In this document: positions 51,602-61,585 of the stretch, in pieces
How positions within the stretch are numbered: position 1 is the stretch's first letter
How the letters are laid out: each line of letters starts with the position of its first letter
Source of the DNA: Planctomycetota bacterium
Lineage (GTDB): Bacteria > Planctomycetota > Planctomycetia > Planctomycetales > Planctomycetaceae
Assembly: GCA_014584345.1 (NCBI GenBank)
Contig: JACTNB010000021.1
Location: 248,001-312,000 of the forward strand
Direction of reading: 5' to 3'
DNA: 64,000 nt
Program-made: the position numbers and the translations under genes
The notes under the pieces: model-generated
The model's input: the letters and a program-made list of their open reading frames with translations, nothing else
Database searches by the model: none
What the model was told of the DNA's origin: nothing

Positions 51602-53995
51602 TCAGTTTCTGGTAATGGTTTCGTTCAGATTCAGCAACACCCGTGCAACTTGAGTCCAACTGGCCAGTTCCACGCGATCCACGTTTTCAGGTAGTTTCAA
51701 CAGGCCGATCGACAGCAACTCTTCCGCGGCTTGCGGCTGACTCGCGTAAAACGCACGTTGTTCCGCCAGCGTTTTCGCCAGGACGCGCGATTCCAGTTCC
51801 TCCGGTTGTCGCGAAAGAGTCTCGTGAAAGGCAAATTTGAGTCGCGCCACGTCCGCCGTTTCTTCCAACGCCAGAATGCGCTGGGCAAAGCCCCGCGCCG
51901 CTTCAACAAACGAGGGGTCATTCAGCAGCGCCAACGCCGCCAGGGGGGTATTTGATCGCGGTCGTTCCGCCGTGCACTCCTCGCGGCTGGGAGCATCGAA
52001 CGCCTTCAACATCGGATGCAGGAACTGACGCTGCCAGTGCACGTAAACGCCACGCCGCCACTGGCTATGGTCTCCATCCGCGACGTACTCCCGGGTGGGA
52101 AAATTCAGATGTCGATAATACCCGGCCGGCTGATACGGGCGGGCACTCGGGCCACCGTGGGATTCCACCAGTAATCCACTGATCGCCAGGGAATTATCCC
52201 GGACCATTTCCGCGGGTAGCCGAAAGCGGTTTTGCCTGCCCCATAAATGGTTATCGGGATCTCGCTGCAACTGTTCCGGCGTCGGCACGGAGGACAGACG
52301 ATACGCGTGAGTCAACGCCAGCGACCTCAACATATGTTTGATGTCCCAGCCCGACTCGACAAATTCGAGGGCCAGTCGGTCCAGCAATTCCGGGTGTGTC
52401 GGCGGAGAACCCTGGCCACCGAAATCACTCAGGTCCGCCAGTCCGCGACCAAACATCAGCGACCACAGGCGATTCACCATCACGCGGGCGGTCAACAGGC
52501 CGGCACCGTGCTCCGCATCCACCAGCCAGCGGGCCAGATCCAGTCGCGTTGCCCGCGTCTGCCCTGGTGTCAACGCACCCAGAAATTCCGGGATCGCCGG
52601 CAGGACCACTTCGCCGGAATCATCCTGCCAGTTACCCCTGGGCAAGATGCGTATTTCCCGCGGAGCGATCGCCGACGAGACCATCGTTTTGCGGCGTTTC
52701 CCCGCCAGTTCCCCCAGTTGTTTTTGAATGTCCGCGATTTCCTTGTCGAGCTGCTCGCGATACGGAGCGGTTCCCGCCAGGACCCGATCGAGTTCCTGAC
52801 GCAACGTCTCCAGTTGCCCCGTCAAATTGCGGTAGGCCTCGCGTTCCTGTTTAGTCAGCACGAAAACTTCTGGAGGTCGATTTGTCGGCAGGGAATTCCC
52901 TCCCACCTTGAAATGCTGGGCTTCGTCCAGATCCGCAAAAAATGCGACCATGGAATAGAAATCCCGCAACGTGTAGGGATCGTATTTATGCGTATGGCAC
53001 TGCGCGCAGCCCATCGTCGCGCCCATCCACACCGCGGAGACATTCCGCACGCGATCCGCCGCGTAAATCGCCAGATATTCCTTGGGCTGCAGCCCCCCCT
53101 CGTGCGTGGTTTGCAACAGGCGGTTGTAACCCGAGGCAATCAGCGTGTCGACATTGGCATCGGGCAACAGGTCTCCCGCCAGCTGCGCGCGGGTGAATTG
53201 GTCGAACGGCAGATTCTCGTTGAACGCGGCAATCACCCAGTCGCGGTATGGTGAAATGTTGTGGTCCTGATCTCCATGGTATCCGACGGTATCCGCATAC
53301 CGGACCAAGTCGAGCCAGTACATCGCCATGCGTTCGCCATGGCGGGGAGATGCCAGTAACTCCTCGACCAGCCGGGACAACGCATCCGGGGAGGTGTCCT
53401 GCAGAAAGGCCGTGGTTTGTGTTGCGGTGGGAGGCAAGCCGGTCAAATCGAAACAGAGACGTCGCAACAGCGTGACGCGATCCGCATCGTCCGCGGGCTG
53501 AATTCCTGCGCGTTCCAGTTTCGACAACACGAACGGATCGATCCAGGAATCGCACCATCCCTCGTTTTCGACAGCGGGATCTGCATGGCGTTCGGGGCGT
53601 TGATAGGCCCAATGTTCCGACCATCTCGCGCCGGCAGCAATCCACTGTTTCAGCTTTTCGATCTCCTCCGGCTTCAATTCCTTGCCCGCTTCCGCCGGAG
53701 GCATTCTGAAATCAGGATCGGTCGCCGTGATCCGGGAAATCAACTCGCTCGAATCTAAATTCCCCGCCACAATTGCCGCGACACCTTCGCGTGGTTCCTT
53801 GGCGGATGCTTCTCGATCCAGACGCAACCCTCCGCCACGATGTTCCTCGTCGGGGCCATGACAACTGATGCATTTGCCGGATAGGATCGGACGAATATCG
53901 CGATTGAAATCCCATTCGTCCGACTTTGCCAACCGGGGAGCCAACAGGGATAGCAGCAGCGAAATGCCAAGCAAGGGCCAGGTGGTTTTGATCAT
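51602..53995 (-). CDS. PSD1 protein: planctomycete cytochrome C, DUF1549 and DUF1553 domains
   Basis: The 797-residue product has a signal peptide (WPLLGISLLLSLLAPRLAKS) and a haem-type cytochrome motif CISCH at residues 42-46. A DUF1549 domain (about 170-400; WIDPFVLSKLERAG, RRLCFDLTGLPPT) carries the typical GCAQCHTHKYDP motif. A coiled stretch follows, then a DUF1553 domain (about 520-770; ATRLDLARWLVDAEHGAGLLTARVMVNRLW). Such proteins are common in Planctomycetes and of uncertain function, probably in glycan turnover at the cell surface. The frame is open for 49 codons upstream, but the signal peptide fixes the start at 53995. It is followed by its DUF1501 partner. Confidence 0.93.
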   Translation of the reverse strand: MIKTTWPLLGISLLLSLLAPRLAKSDEWDFNRDIRPILSGKCISCHGPDEEHRGGGLRLDREASAKEPREGVAAIVAGNLDSSELISRITATDPDFRMPPAEAGKELKPEEIEKLKQWIAAGARWSEHWAYQRPERHADPAVENEGWCDSWIDPFVLSKLERAGIQPADDADRVTLLRRLCFDLTGLPPTATQTTAFLQDTSPDALSRLVEELLASPRHGERMAMYWLDLVRYADTVGYHGDQDHNISPYRDWVIAAFNENLPFDQFTRAQLAGDLLPDANVDTLIASGYNRLLQTTHEGGLQPKEYLAIYAADRVRNVSAVWMGATMGCAQCHTHKYDPYTLRDFYSMVAFFADLDEAQHFKVGGNSLPTNRPPEVFVLTKQEREAYRNLTGQLETLRQELDRVLAGTAPYREQLDKEIADIQKQLGELAGKRRKTMVSSAIAPREIRILPRGNWQDDSGEVVLPAIPEFLGALTPGQTRATRLDLARWLVDAEHGAGLLTARVMVNRLWSLMFGRGLADLSDFGGQGSPPTHPELLDRLALEFVESGWDIKHMLRSLALTHAYRLSSVPTPEQLQRDPDNHLWGRQNRFRLPAEMVRDNSLAISGLLVESHGGPSARPYQPAGYYRHLNFPTREYVADGDHSQWRRGVYVHWQRQFLHPMLKAFDAPSREECTAERPRSNTPLAALALLNDPSFVEAARGFAQRILALEETADVARLKFAFHETLSRQPEELESRVLAKTLAEQRAFYASQPQAAEELLSIGLLKLPENVDRVELASWTQVARVLLNLNETITRN

Positions 53996-54312
53996 GGTTC
54001 TATCGACCAGGGGAGGAGGGCAGGGGGGGAGGGATCTCGCAAATTCACGAATCAGCCAGCCATTATATATCAATGTCGAAAAAATGGTAAACATTTTCGC
54101 GAAAACCGCGCTGGCGGACCTGTTCGAGGAAGCCTCTGCCATGGCTATCCGCAGGGCTAGATAACCGAAAATATTGATAAAGTAGGCCTGTTCCGCCAGA
54201 TTGTAGTAGAAGGCGCCCCATCCGACTGGAGTTCGCGAGCCTTTTCGACGAAGCTGATGTCGAGTTTGAGAACTCCCGCTGTCTCAAGTGTGCGACCCTG
54301 CAGGAAACAACC
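53996..54312. other. Divergent intergenic region between the PSD1 and hisB genes
   Basis: This 317-base region has no gene. It holds the minus-strand promoter at 54062-54091. No clear rightward promoter for hisB was found. Confidence 0.5.
54062..54091 (-). promoter_or_regulatory. sigma70-like promoter for the PSD1-DUF1501 operon
   Basis: On the minus strand, TTTACC (54091-54086) and a perfect TATAAT (54067-54062) are 18 bases apart. Transcription would begin near 54055, leaving about 60 bases of leader before the start at 53995. Confidence 0.5.
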
Positions 54313-54906
54313 ATGCCACGTGATGCCACTCTTCAACGCCAAACAGCCGAAACCAACATTTCTCTCTCTCTGAATCTCGATGGGAATGGAACCGTCCAGA
54401 TCGAGACCGGCGTCGGCTTTCTGGACCACATGTTGACACTCTTTGCCAAGCATGGTTGTTTCGACCTGACCATCGATGCCAAGGGAGATCTGCATGTGGA
54501 TCAGCACCACACCGTCGAAGATATCGGCATCTGTCTCGGGAAGGCGATTCGCCAGGCCTTGGGCGATAAGCAGGGCATTACCCGCTATGGCTCCATGACT
54601 CTCCCCATGGATGAAACGCTGGTGACCGTCGCCCTCGATCTGGGAGGCCGCTACTGGTTCGAGGAACGCTTCGACTTCCCGACCGAAAAAATCGGCCAGT
54701 TCGATACGCAGCTAGTCGCAGAATTCTGGCGTGCCTGCGCCGGCAATGCCCTTATGAACCTGCACATTCTGCTCCACCACGGCAGCAACAGCCATCACAT
54801 CGCCGAAGCCATGTTCAAGGCGGCTGCCCGAGCTCTCCGCCAGGCGGTCTCGACCGACCCGCGCCAATCGGGTGTTCCCTCCTCGAAGGGAACACTGACG
54901 GAGTAG
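54313..54906 (+). CDS. hisB: Imidazoleglycerol-phosphate dehydratase HisB
   Basis: The 197-residue, single-function HisB carries out the sixth step of histidine synthesis, dehydrating imidazoleglycerol phosphate. The duplicated metal-binding motifs are intact: GFLDHMLTLFAKHGCFDL and HHTVEDIGICLG in the first half, and LHHGSNSHHIAEAMFKAAARALRQAV in the second. The protein begins ATLQRQTAETNISLSLNLDGNG as in other HisB proteins. No other his gene is nearby, so the pathway is dispersed. It is convergent with scpB and 70 bases from its end. Confidence 0.97.
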   Translation: MPRDATLQRQTAETNISLSLNLDGNGTVQIETGVGFLDHMLTLFAKHGCFDLTIDAKGDLHVDQHHTVEDIGICLGKAIRQALGDKQGITRYGSMTLPMDETLVTVALDLGGRYWFEERFDFPTEKIGQFDTQLVAEFWRACAGNALMNLHILLHHGSNSHHIAEAMFKAAARALRQAVSTDPRQSGVPSSKGTLTE

Positions 54907-54976
54907 CGCACAGCATTACCCCGCTCCCTGATCGCGGCACAGGCTCGCAAGCATTCGAGATCCCCGCATGGCAAAA

Positions 54977-55726
54977 TTACGCGGCGGTGGACTCTGCTGT
55001 CGAGGACTCTTCCGGAGGGGCCTGTGCCGTCGCCGAGGTCTCCGCGGTACGGCACAGTTCCATGAAATTGGGAAGTTGATCAATCCGACGAATTCCCAGG
55101 TACTGCAGAAATTGCCTGGTCGTTTCGTACAAATAGGGGCGTCCCAGGGAATCGTCCTCCCCCCCGATCCGGATCAGTTGGCGTTCCATCAATTGCTTAA
55201 TGACTTCCGAACTCTGCACGCCGCGAATCGCCTCGACATCCGCCCGCGTGATTGGCTGCCGATACGCAATGATTGTCAGGGTTTCCAAGGCAGGGGCGGT
55301 CAGTTTCAATTCCACATTCCGTTGATGCACCCTCCCCAGCCAATGGGAGTATTCGGGTCTTGTCAGCAACTGATAGCCACTGGCAATTTGCTCCACGCGA
55401 AACGGAGACCCCTCGGCATCGTACAGCGCATTCAACCGGTCCAGCAATTCGCGACATTGCTCGATCCCGGTCAACTTGGCGGCATCGATAATTCGCTTGG
55501 GTGTCAGAGGGCTATCCGAGAGAAACAGCACGGCTTCAAGACGTGCTATCGCCGCTGTGCGACGCCCCGGCACGGAGTTACCGGGAGCCGACGCGGAGAC
55601 GCGACGCATGCGCTGCCAAGCATTCCACGAGGCCACGTCCGGCAAACAGCCACGACTGCCCAGACGTTCCCCCCCATGAGGGGCAGCAAGGGTCTGCGAT
55701 CGCATATTTCCGGGAAAGTTGCACAT
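54977..55726 (-). CDS. scpB: SMC-Scp complex subunit ScpB
   Basis: The 249-residue product has the ScpB winged-helix pair: RLEAVLFLSDSPLTPKRIIDAAKL and TLTIIAYRQPITRADVEAIRGVQSSEVIKQLMERQLIRIGGEDDSLGRPYLYETTRQFLQYLGI. ScpB works with ScpA and SMC in chromosome segregation. The chosen ATG overlaps the stop codon of the upstream gene by one base (TAATG), a clear sign of translational coupling. The frame is open much further upstream, but those codons run through the other gene. The N-terminal 50 residues and the Ala/Thr/Glu-rich tail are not conserved in the family. scpA is not in the window. Confidence 0.93.
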   Translation of the reverse strand: MCNFPGNMRSQTLAAPHGGERLGSRGCLPDVASWNAWQRMRRVSASAPGNSVPGRRTAAIARLEAVLFLSDSPLTPKRIIDAAKLTGIEQCRELLDRLNALYDAEGSPFRVEQIASGYQLLTRPEYSHWLGRVHQRNVELKLTAPALETLTIIAYRQPITRADVEAIRGVQSSEVIKQLMERQLIRIGGEDDSLGRPYLYETTRQFLQYLGIRRIDQLPNFMELCRTAETSATAQAPPEESSTAESTAA

Positions 55727-56307
55727 TACAACAAGGGAGCCAGCTTGTATTGAGTACGTTGATGATGCCAAGCCTCGACCTGCCGTAGTGCCTGCTGCAA
55801 TGCCTGCAGGGGATCGTCGGCCTCCGCTTCGAAGCGGATCGTCGTTTGTCCGTCGACCCGCTGAAAACAGGCAAAATGAAATCCCTGTGCATTCTGTCCC
55901 GGTTGTAGGCGATAGTCGAGGATGCCATAACGGGAAAGTTGCTGGATCGACTGTTCCCAACTTAGAGATTGCAATTCGTCGTCCACCCGGATGGGCTGGC
56001 TGTTTTCATAGCCGAGACCCGCGGGAGACGAAACCGGGAGGGACTCCCGGGCATTACCGGCAAAGGGAGTCTGCGAGGCAGTGGCCCCGGAGTCTGGATT
56101 TTCGGAAAAGCCGGGGGCGGAAGATAAGTCCCACGAGGCAGCCGATTGTAAATCCCGGTCGGGCGCTTCCAGCAAAAAACCGGTTCCCTCCAGCGACGAG
56201 GCGAGCGAGCCTAGTTGCGGAACACCGAAGATGGACATCAGTGGTATTGCCGCCAGTGGCAATGCCATGAACAACGTCATGAAAAATCCCGCGATGCGTC
56301 CCTGCAT
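55726..56307 (-). CDS. Unknown single-pass membrane protein coupled to scpB
   Basis: The 193-residue product has an N-terminal membrane segment (GFFMTLFMALPLAAIPLMSIF), then a low-complexity Ser/Glu/Gly-rich region (about 40-95). A conserved-looking C-terminal part follows (SIQQLSRYGILDYRLQPGQN, FHFACFQRVDGQTTIRFEAEADDPLQALQQALRQVEAW). I recognise no family. The ribosome-binding site GGGGAGAGAGG is strong. The stop overlaps the scpB start (TAATG), so it is co-translated with scpB. A link to chromosome segregation or division is possible. Confidence 0.78.
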   Translation of the reverse strand: MQGRIAGFFMTLFMALPLAAIPLMSIFGVPQLGSLASSLEGTGFLLEAPDRDLQSAASWDLSSAPGFSENPDSGATASQTPFAGNARESLPVSSPAGLGYENSQPIRVDDELQSLSWEQSIQQLSRYGILDYRLQPGQNAQGFHFACFQRVDGQTTIRFEAEADDPLQALQQALRQVEAWHHQRTQYKLAPLL

Positions 56308-56485
56308 CCTCTCTCCCCAGGCGATGTCTGGCTAAAAACTTACGAGTAATGGGCACTTTTCGAGCCGATTTTCCCGCAATTATTCCCTGTCAGGCCGGGA
56401 CTGTAGCGTACAAACCGTGATACGGCAATGCGAATTTTTTCCTCCCTGCTGCCCGTCGGATGCCGAAGGAGGAGGGGCGTTCCGA

Positions 56486-57775
56486 TTACTTCATAAGATC
56501 AAGCAGAGTCGGAGTAGCCGTGGTTTCCGAGAGGATCACGACGGCACGTTGACCATCCGTGAAATATGGATCCCCCGTGAGATTTCTCCGGGGCAGGCAA
56601 GGCTCGCAACTCCCGACGCCGGGCACATAACCCGCCAACTGCACCCGGCCTGCGTTGATGAGATCTTCCAGTACGTAATCGCGTGCTTCGTCAACGTCGG
56701 CATCGATGCGGTGGGTCGTCAAATTCCAGGTGCGCCAGGTGAACCGCACCCCGATATCCCGACTGGCCTGACCGATCCAGACGGGCTTGCCAGCGTATCG
56801 TATTCCCGAGTTCCAGAGCCTTAGATGCAAACGCTGATTGATCGAATCGCGAATCCGTTGCAGAGCAAAGTCCTGGCTGCGCTGGAACAGATAGAGTGGA
56901 CTGACCGGGGAGTACCGGTATTCCGCCCCGGTGAGAAAGGCACGAAATGTTTTCCAGCAACTGACCAGACTGATCACTTCCGTTTCATCCCAGCGGGCAC
57001 CAAAGGCTCCCAGGATCGTGGCGAAGTCCCCCACGATTACCAGATTCAAGGGATCGCCAAGGCGTTTCCCGCGATGATCCGTCGTGGCAGGTGGAGTGTT
57101 TTCGAGATGTTCCCTGAATTCCGCGCGAGACAACTCGGGACCATCGTTGTCTAATCCGCGGTCTTTCAATTCCCGGCGGAGGTGATCGGTATCGAGACCG
57201 GGAATGGGGATCGAGAATTCGAAATCCCGGATCCCCTCGGTCCCCAGCAGACGGATCGGCACGCGTTTGGTCCCCTCGGTGCGATTCGTGAAGACGAACC
57301 CCGCTTGAGTCCCTCCCGCGGGAACGGGACGCAAATGAAATGCGTGTTGCTGAAAATAGGCATCCATGCGGCGATTGGCCTTGCGGACGGCAAACAACTT
57401 TCCCATCAGCAGCAAGATCACCGGCAGGTACACCCAAGCCAACAACCCGAAACCCAGCAAGCGTTTGACATCGGAAAAGTGATTCCGCGCCGCCGCTTCC
57501 AGCGGTGAAAAATAATTCGGATCAACCGCGATGCATTGCAGCCGCCATGCATGGTCCGTCTGATTGGTTATCCGTATCCAGACGGGTTGAATCCCCCGAC
57601 GGGCCAGCGGCACGCCAAAAAATGCCCGTACCATCCCCGCATCGGGCACGGCCACGCGAATCTCAAAGCCATCCCGCGTCTGTGTGCTGGCGGTTTCCTC
57701 GAATTGCCGGTTTGCCGGATTGGGCTTGTAGGAAACGGTCCAGCAACGCTGCAAGAGACGACGAATAGAAAACAT
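56486..57775 (-). CDS. LssY C-terminal-domain protein
   Basis: The 429-residue product has an N-terminal beta-rich soluble part with FEIRVAVPDAGMVRAFFGVPLARRGIQPVWIRI and one membrane helix (about 107-128, GFGLLAWVYLPVILLLMGKLF). The C-terminal half resembles the LssY_C domain (PLNLVIVGDFATILGAFGARWDETE, FRAFLTGAEYRYSPVSPLYLFQRSQDFALQR, GIRYAGKPVWIGQASRDIG). The domain has no established activity. The start is the ATG at 57775; the in-frame TTG three codons earlier is less likely. It lies between the scpB pair and a DUF1501 gene, all on the minus strand with gaps of 178 and 219 bases. Confidence 0.8.
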   Translation of the reverse strand: MFSIRRLLQRCWTVSYKPNPANRQFEETASTQTRDGFEIRVAVPDAGMVRAFFGVPLARRGIQPVWIRITNQTDHAWRLQCIAVDPNYFSPLEAAARNHFSDVKRLLGFGLLAWVYLPVILLLMGKLFAVRKANRRMDAYFQQHAFHLRPVPAGGTQAGFVFTNRTEGTKRVPIRLLGTEGIRDFEFSIPIPGLDTDHLRRELKDRGLDNDGPELSRAEFREHLENTPPATTDHRGKRLGDPLNLVIVGDFATILGAFGARWDETEVISLVSCWKTFRAFLTGAEYRYSPVSPLYLFQRSQDFALQRIRDSINQRLHLRLWNSGIRYAGKPVWIGQASRDIGVRFTWRTWNLTTHRIDADVDEARDYVLEDLINAGRVQLAGYVPGVGSCEPCLPRRNLTGDPYFTDGQRAVVILSETTATPTLLDLMK

Positions 57776-57994
57776 GCAGGGCAATTTTTCGTCAAGGCGC
57801 GGAGGAATCGGAAAAGAACCGAATGGGCCAGATTCCTATTCTTCCCGGCAAGTCGGGACCAATCAAGCCGAGGGCAGTTTAGCAGACCATAGTCCAGCAG
57901 GATACACCTGCCGTGCACCTTTCCGACGCTCCCACGACGCCGCTGCGCGGGGTATGGTGCAGGTAACTGCAGCAACATCGTGCAACCGGACAAT

Positions 57995-59386
57995 TCACGA
58001 CAGCAATTCTGGGATGGGTTGCCCCGTGGAAAGTGCCACGGGACGACCATCCGTGGCCTGATACGCAATTTCCTTCACGTTATAGCCCAGTGCCTGGAAG
58101 ACGGTTGCATGGAGATCCGCCGGAGTGACGGCCCGCGTTTCCGGAAATGCTCCGATTTTGTCGGATGAGCCGACCACCTGACCGCCACGAATGCCACCTC
58201 CCGCCAGAACAACGGAATAACACCCGGGCCAGTGGTCGCGGCCACCGTCGGTATTGATTTTGGGGGTCCGACCAAAATCGCCCATCCAGATCACCAGCGT
58301 TTCGTCCAACAGGCCCCGTTCCTCGAGATCGTCCAGCAGGGCGGCGTAGGCCTGCTCCATCGGCGGCACGAGCGTGTTTTTCAGACGCGGAAAGTTGTTG
58401 TTATGAGTATCCCAGGTGATACTGGGACCATTCACGGTGGAGACAAAGCGAGTCCCCGCTTCGATCAGCCTGCGTGCCAGCAGATGCGATTGTCCCCAGC
58501 TATGCCGCCCATAACGATCCCGCACATTGTCCGGTTCCAGGGATAGATCAAAGGCTCGGCTCGCCTCGCCGCGGGTGATGATCTGGGTTGCTTCTTCCTG
58601 GAAGACATCGCGATCTTCACCGACGTGAGACACCATGGAACCCGTCGGCCGATCGAGTTGACGCAGAATTTCCAGCCGGCTGTGAAACCGTTCGATAGTC
58701 ATATCGGCGGCCAGCGTCAAATCGCGCACCTTGAAATTCTTGGCATTCGGATCATCATTCAGCACGAAGGGATCGTACTTCACGCCAAGGCAACCACCAA
58801 ATTGTCCGGGCGTGAGATAGACAAAGCTGTCGCAGTGAGGCTTTGGAGTGATGACATACGGCGGAACGGCGGCACTATAGCCATCCCGCTGGGCCAGCCA
58901 GCCGATGAGTGTGCCGAAGCTGGGAATATCGGCGGGGCTGGGATTGATCAACGTCGAATCCATCTTGTAAGGACGCCCGGCAATCGTCCAGTACATTCCC
59001 GAGTTGTGCCCCGAATGTTTATGGTGGACACTCCGGACAATCGCCAGCTTATCCATGCGGCGGGCCATTTCCGGCAGCATTTCCGTAACCTGAATGCCGG
59101 GGACGGAAGTATCGATGACTTGAAATTCACCTCGGATGGAGGCATCGGCCATCGGTTTTGGATCCCACAGATCCAGATGGCTGGGCGCACCACAGTTGAA
59201 AATCATGATGACATGCTTAGCTTTGCCCGACCGTACGGACGCCTGCGCGTTGTCAGCAAACGCCAGCGGCGCGGAAAAGGCCCCCAATGCAGCCGTGAGG
59301 GCACCCAAGGATTGGCGACGCGTGAGTTCAGTGGAAGAGCAGGGGGAGTGCCCAGTGGGGGAGGGATCGATGACTCGAGATTTCAT
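57995..59386 (-). CDS. DUF1501 protein with Tat-like signal
   Basis: The 463-residue product has a twin-arginine signal (LTRRQSLGALTAALGAFSAPLAFA) and the DUF1501 sequence: KHVIMIFNCGAPSHLDLWDPKP, LAIVRSVHHKHSGHNSGMYW, GTRFVSTVNGPSITWDTHNNNF, DETLVIWMGDFGRTP and DLHATVFQALGYN. The start at 59386 has GGAG six bases upstream; further upstream the frame runs on without a site. It has no PSD1 partner beside it. A sulfatase gene lies divergently 594 bases away. Confidence 0.93.
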   Translation of the reverse strand: MKSRVIDPSPTGHSPCSSTELTRRQSLGALTAALGAFSAPLAFADNAQASVRSGKAKHVIMIFNCGAPSHLDLWDPKPMADASIRGEFQVIDTSVPGIQVTEMLPEMARRMDKLAIVRSVHHKHSGHNSGMYWTIAGRPYKMDSTLINPSPADIPSFGTLIGWLAQRDGYSAAVPPYVITPKPHCDSFVYLTPGQFGGCLGVKYDPFVLNDDPNAKNFKVRDLTLAADMTIERFHSRLEILRQLDRPTGSMVSHVGEDRDVFQEEATQIITRGEASRAFDLSLEPDNVRDRYGRHSWGQSHLLARRLIEAGTRFVSTVNGPSITWDTHNNNFPRLKNTLVPPMEQAYAALLDDLEERGLLDETLVIWMGDFGRTPKINTDGGRDHWPGCYSVVLAGGGIRGGQVVGSSDKIGAFPETRAVTPADLHATVFQALGYNVKEIAYQATDGRPVALSTGQPIPELLS

Positions 59387-59980
59387 TAAATACTCCAGTT
59401 CGACTTGGTGCGAGGATTCCCGGGATGCGAGGCGAATCGTAAGCACGTGATATCAAAGCATAGTCGAAAGCCCCTGCCTTGGGAATCACGATTTGGATAT
59501 CTTTCTGCATTTCTGGGTGGATGGGACGGTGCCGATCAACTCGCCCTTACACTGCTCTTAGCCACCTCCAGCCGCAACATATTACAGCATAAATCGTTGT
59601 AGCCACAAAAACACTTGTTCCATGGGCGGGGCGACTCCGCGGACCAGAATTTTCATCGACTTTTTTCTGACTCCCCAGCCAATTCTGATGGCCGTTTTGT
59701 CGGCACGCGGCAAAAGTCGGCACGAGAGTCCCGTTGTTATCGGGGGATTGCATCCACTCGGGAATCTGGTGATTCTGTCCGACTTGCCTTATAGTTTCCT
59801 GGCAGGTGTACGCCAGTTGAACTGCATTTTTTGGCCCAACGCTTGCCCCGAGTGGATCGCCAAGAAACACTCCGGGGTAAAGCAGCCCTTGTCAGTGCTG
59901 GATTGCATGCTGGCGAACTGTCCCTCACAGTGTTGCCTCTATTGTGGCAGGAAGAAACTCAATCAGCCAGGGCGTAGGAA
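59387..59980. other. Divergent intergenic region, nothing recognised
   Basis: This 594-base region lies between a DUF1501 gene and a sulfatase gene. Open frames on both strands (for example plus 59622-59984) have no start site or recognisable domain. Promoters for both flanking genes should be here. None was clear by eye. Confidence 0.45.
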
Positions 59981-61585
59981 ATGAGAAATTCCATGCGATT
60001 CTGTTTACTGCAACGGTTTTCCTCAATCGTCTGCTTGGGTTTACTACTGATCCATACCCCCGAAAATAGCCAGGCATACGAGGCCGCTCGGCCCAACATT
60101 ATCGTCATTCTCGCGGACGATCTGGGGTATGGCGATGTTTCGTGCTACAACCCGCACTCGAAAATCCAGACCCCCGCCATCGATCGACTGGCCGCTGAAG
60201 GGATGCGTTTTACGGATGCCCACACTCCCTCGGCTGTGTGCACTCCCACGCGGTATGGTCTGTTGACGGGGCGCTACAGTTGGCGTACGCGATTGAAGTC
60301 GGGCGTGCTGGATGGTTTCAGCCCTCCGTTGATCGAGCCAGAGCGGATGACGGTGGCCTCCCTCTTGCGCGGGCAGGGCTACGTCACGGCGTGTGTCGGC
60401 AAGTGGCATCTGGGGATGCAATGGACCCGGCAGGATGGCTTGCCGGAAACCGAGGACCTGAGTTCTCGAAACACATTCCGAGGCGGCCAGCAGATCGATT
60501 ACACCGTCCCGTTCACGGGTGGTCCGCTGGCAGTGGGGTTTGAACAATTCTTCGGCATAGCCGGTTCGTTGAATATGTCACCCTTCTGTTACCTGCAACA
60601 GAACAGGCCCGTGCATTTGCCGATCTGGCCTCAACCGCGTCTGCGCGATGCGAATTTCGTGGCTACAGACGAAGGGGTTCGCTCACCGGACTTCACGAAT
60701 TTCGGCGTATTGCCTCGGCTCACCGGAGAAGCGTTGCGTTTCCTCGAAAGTCAGTCAGCGAGTCAATCGAGCAAACCCTTCTTTCTATACGCGGCGCTGA
60801 CATCACCTCATTTACCCGTGGTGACCAATCAGGAATATCTGGGGCGCAGTCAGGCTGGGCCTTATGGAGATTTCGTCGTGGAAACGGATGCGTTTGTCGG
60901 AGCCCTGCTGGAAACACTGGATCGCACGGGACTGGCCGACCGCACGCTGGTGCTGTTTACGTCGGATAACGGGGGGTTGTACCACTTCTGGGAAGCGCGG
61001 GAGCAGGATGATCTGAAACATTATAAGCCTTCTGGGCGCGCGGCGTATATCCGGGAGTTTGGTCATCAGGGGAATGCACATCTGCGAGGCACAAAGGCGG
61101 ATATCTGGGAAGGGGGGCATCGCGTTCCCTTCCTGGTTCGCTGGCCTGGAAAAACACCGGCCGGCCGAGTCAGTCATGAACTTGTGGAATTGACGGATCT
61201 GCTCGCCACGACCGCCGCCCTGACAGGCACTCCACTCCCGAAAGGCGCAGGTCCGGACAGTTTCAACATTCTCCCCGCACTGCTCGGGGAAATACCGGCG
61301 AAACCTGCCCGCGAATACGCAGTCCACCATTCCCTGACGGGCGTCTTTGCCATTCGCCGGGGAAAATGGAAACTGATCCCCCATCGAGGTTCCGGAGGGT
61401 TTTCGCAACCAAAAGCCCTGGATCCCCTCCGGGAAGGGGGGCCTGCCGGCCAGTTGTACGATCTTGAGGCCGATCCTTCCGAAACCCGTAACGTCTATGA
61501 CGAAAATCCCGATGTCGTACTACAGCTCGGCAGACTGTTGCGACGCATCCAGGAAGCAGAAGGGGACGTTCGAGTTGTCCCCTGA
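59981..61585 (+). CDS. Secreted formylglycine-dependent sulfatase
   Basis: The 534-residue product has a signal peptide (SSIVCLGLLLIHTPENSQAYEA). The N-terminal metal site is IVILADDLGYGDVSCYN and the modification motif CTPTR is at residues 87-91, followed by LLTGRYSWRTRLKSGVL. Further active-site pieces are GKWHLGMQW and LFTSDNGGLYHFWEAREQDDLKHYK. The closing domain, GSGGFSQPKALDPL ... YDLEADPSETRNVYDENPDV, is typical of arylsulfatase A-like enzymes. The sulfated glycan substrate is unknown. A second sulfatase follows by 193 bases on the same strand. Confidence 0.94.
   Translation: MRNSMRFCLLQRFSSIVCLGLLLIHTPENSQAYEAARPNIIVILADDLGYGDVSCYNPHSKIQTPAIDRLAAEGMRFTDAHTPSAVCTPTRYGLLTGRYSWRTRLKSGVLDGFSPPLIEPERMTVASLLRGQGYVTACVGKWHLGMQWTRQDGLPETEDLSSRNTFRGGQQIDYTVPFTGGPLAVGFEQFFGIAGSLNMSPFCYLQQNRPVHLPIWPQPRLRDANFVATDEGVRSPDFTNFGVLPRLTGEALRFLESQSASQSSKPFFLYAALTSPHLPVVTNQEYLGRSQAGPYGDFVVETDAFVGALLETLDRTGLADRTLVLFTSDNGGLYHFWEAREQDDLKHYKPSGRAAYIREFGHQGNAHLRGTKADIWEGGHRVPFLVRWPGKTPAGRVSHELVELTDLLATTAALTGTPLPKGAGPDSFNILPALLGEIPAKPAREYAVHHSLTGVFAIRRGKWKLIPHRGSGGFSQPKALDPLREGGPAGQLYDLEADPSETRNVYDENPDVVLQLGRLLRRIQEAEGDVRVVP

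Noticed and set aside
59622..59984. Plus-strand open frame of 120 codons before the second sulfatase
   Set aside because: No ribosome-binding site or domain was found, and the frame overlaps the sulfatase start.
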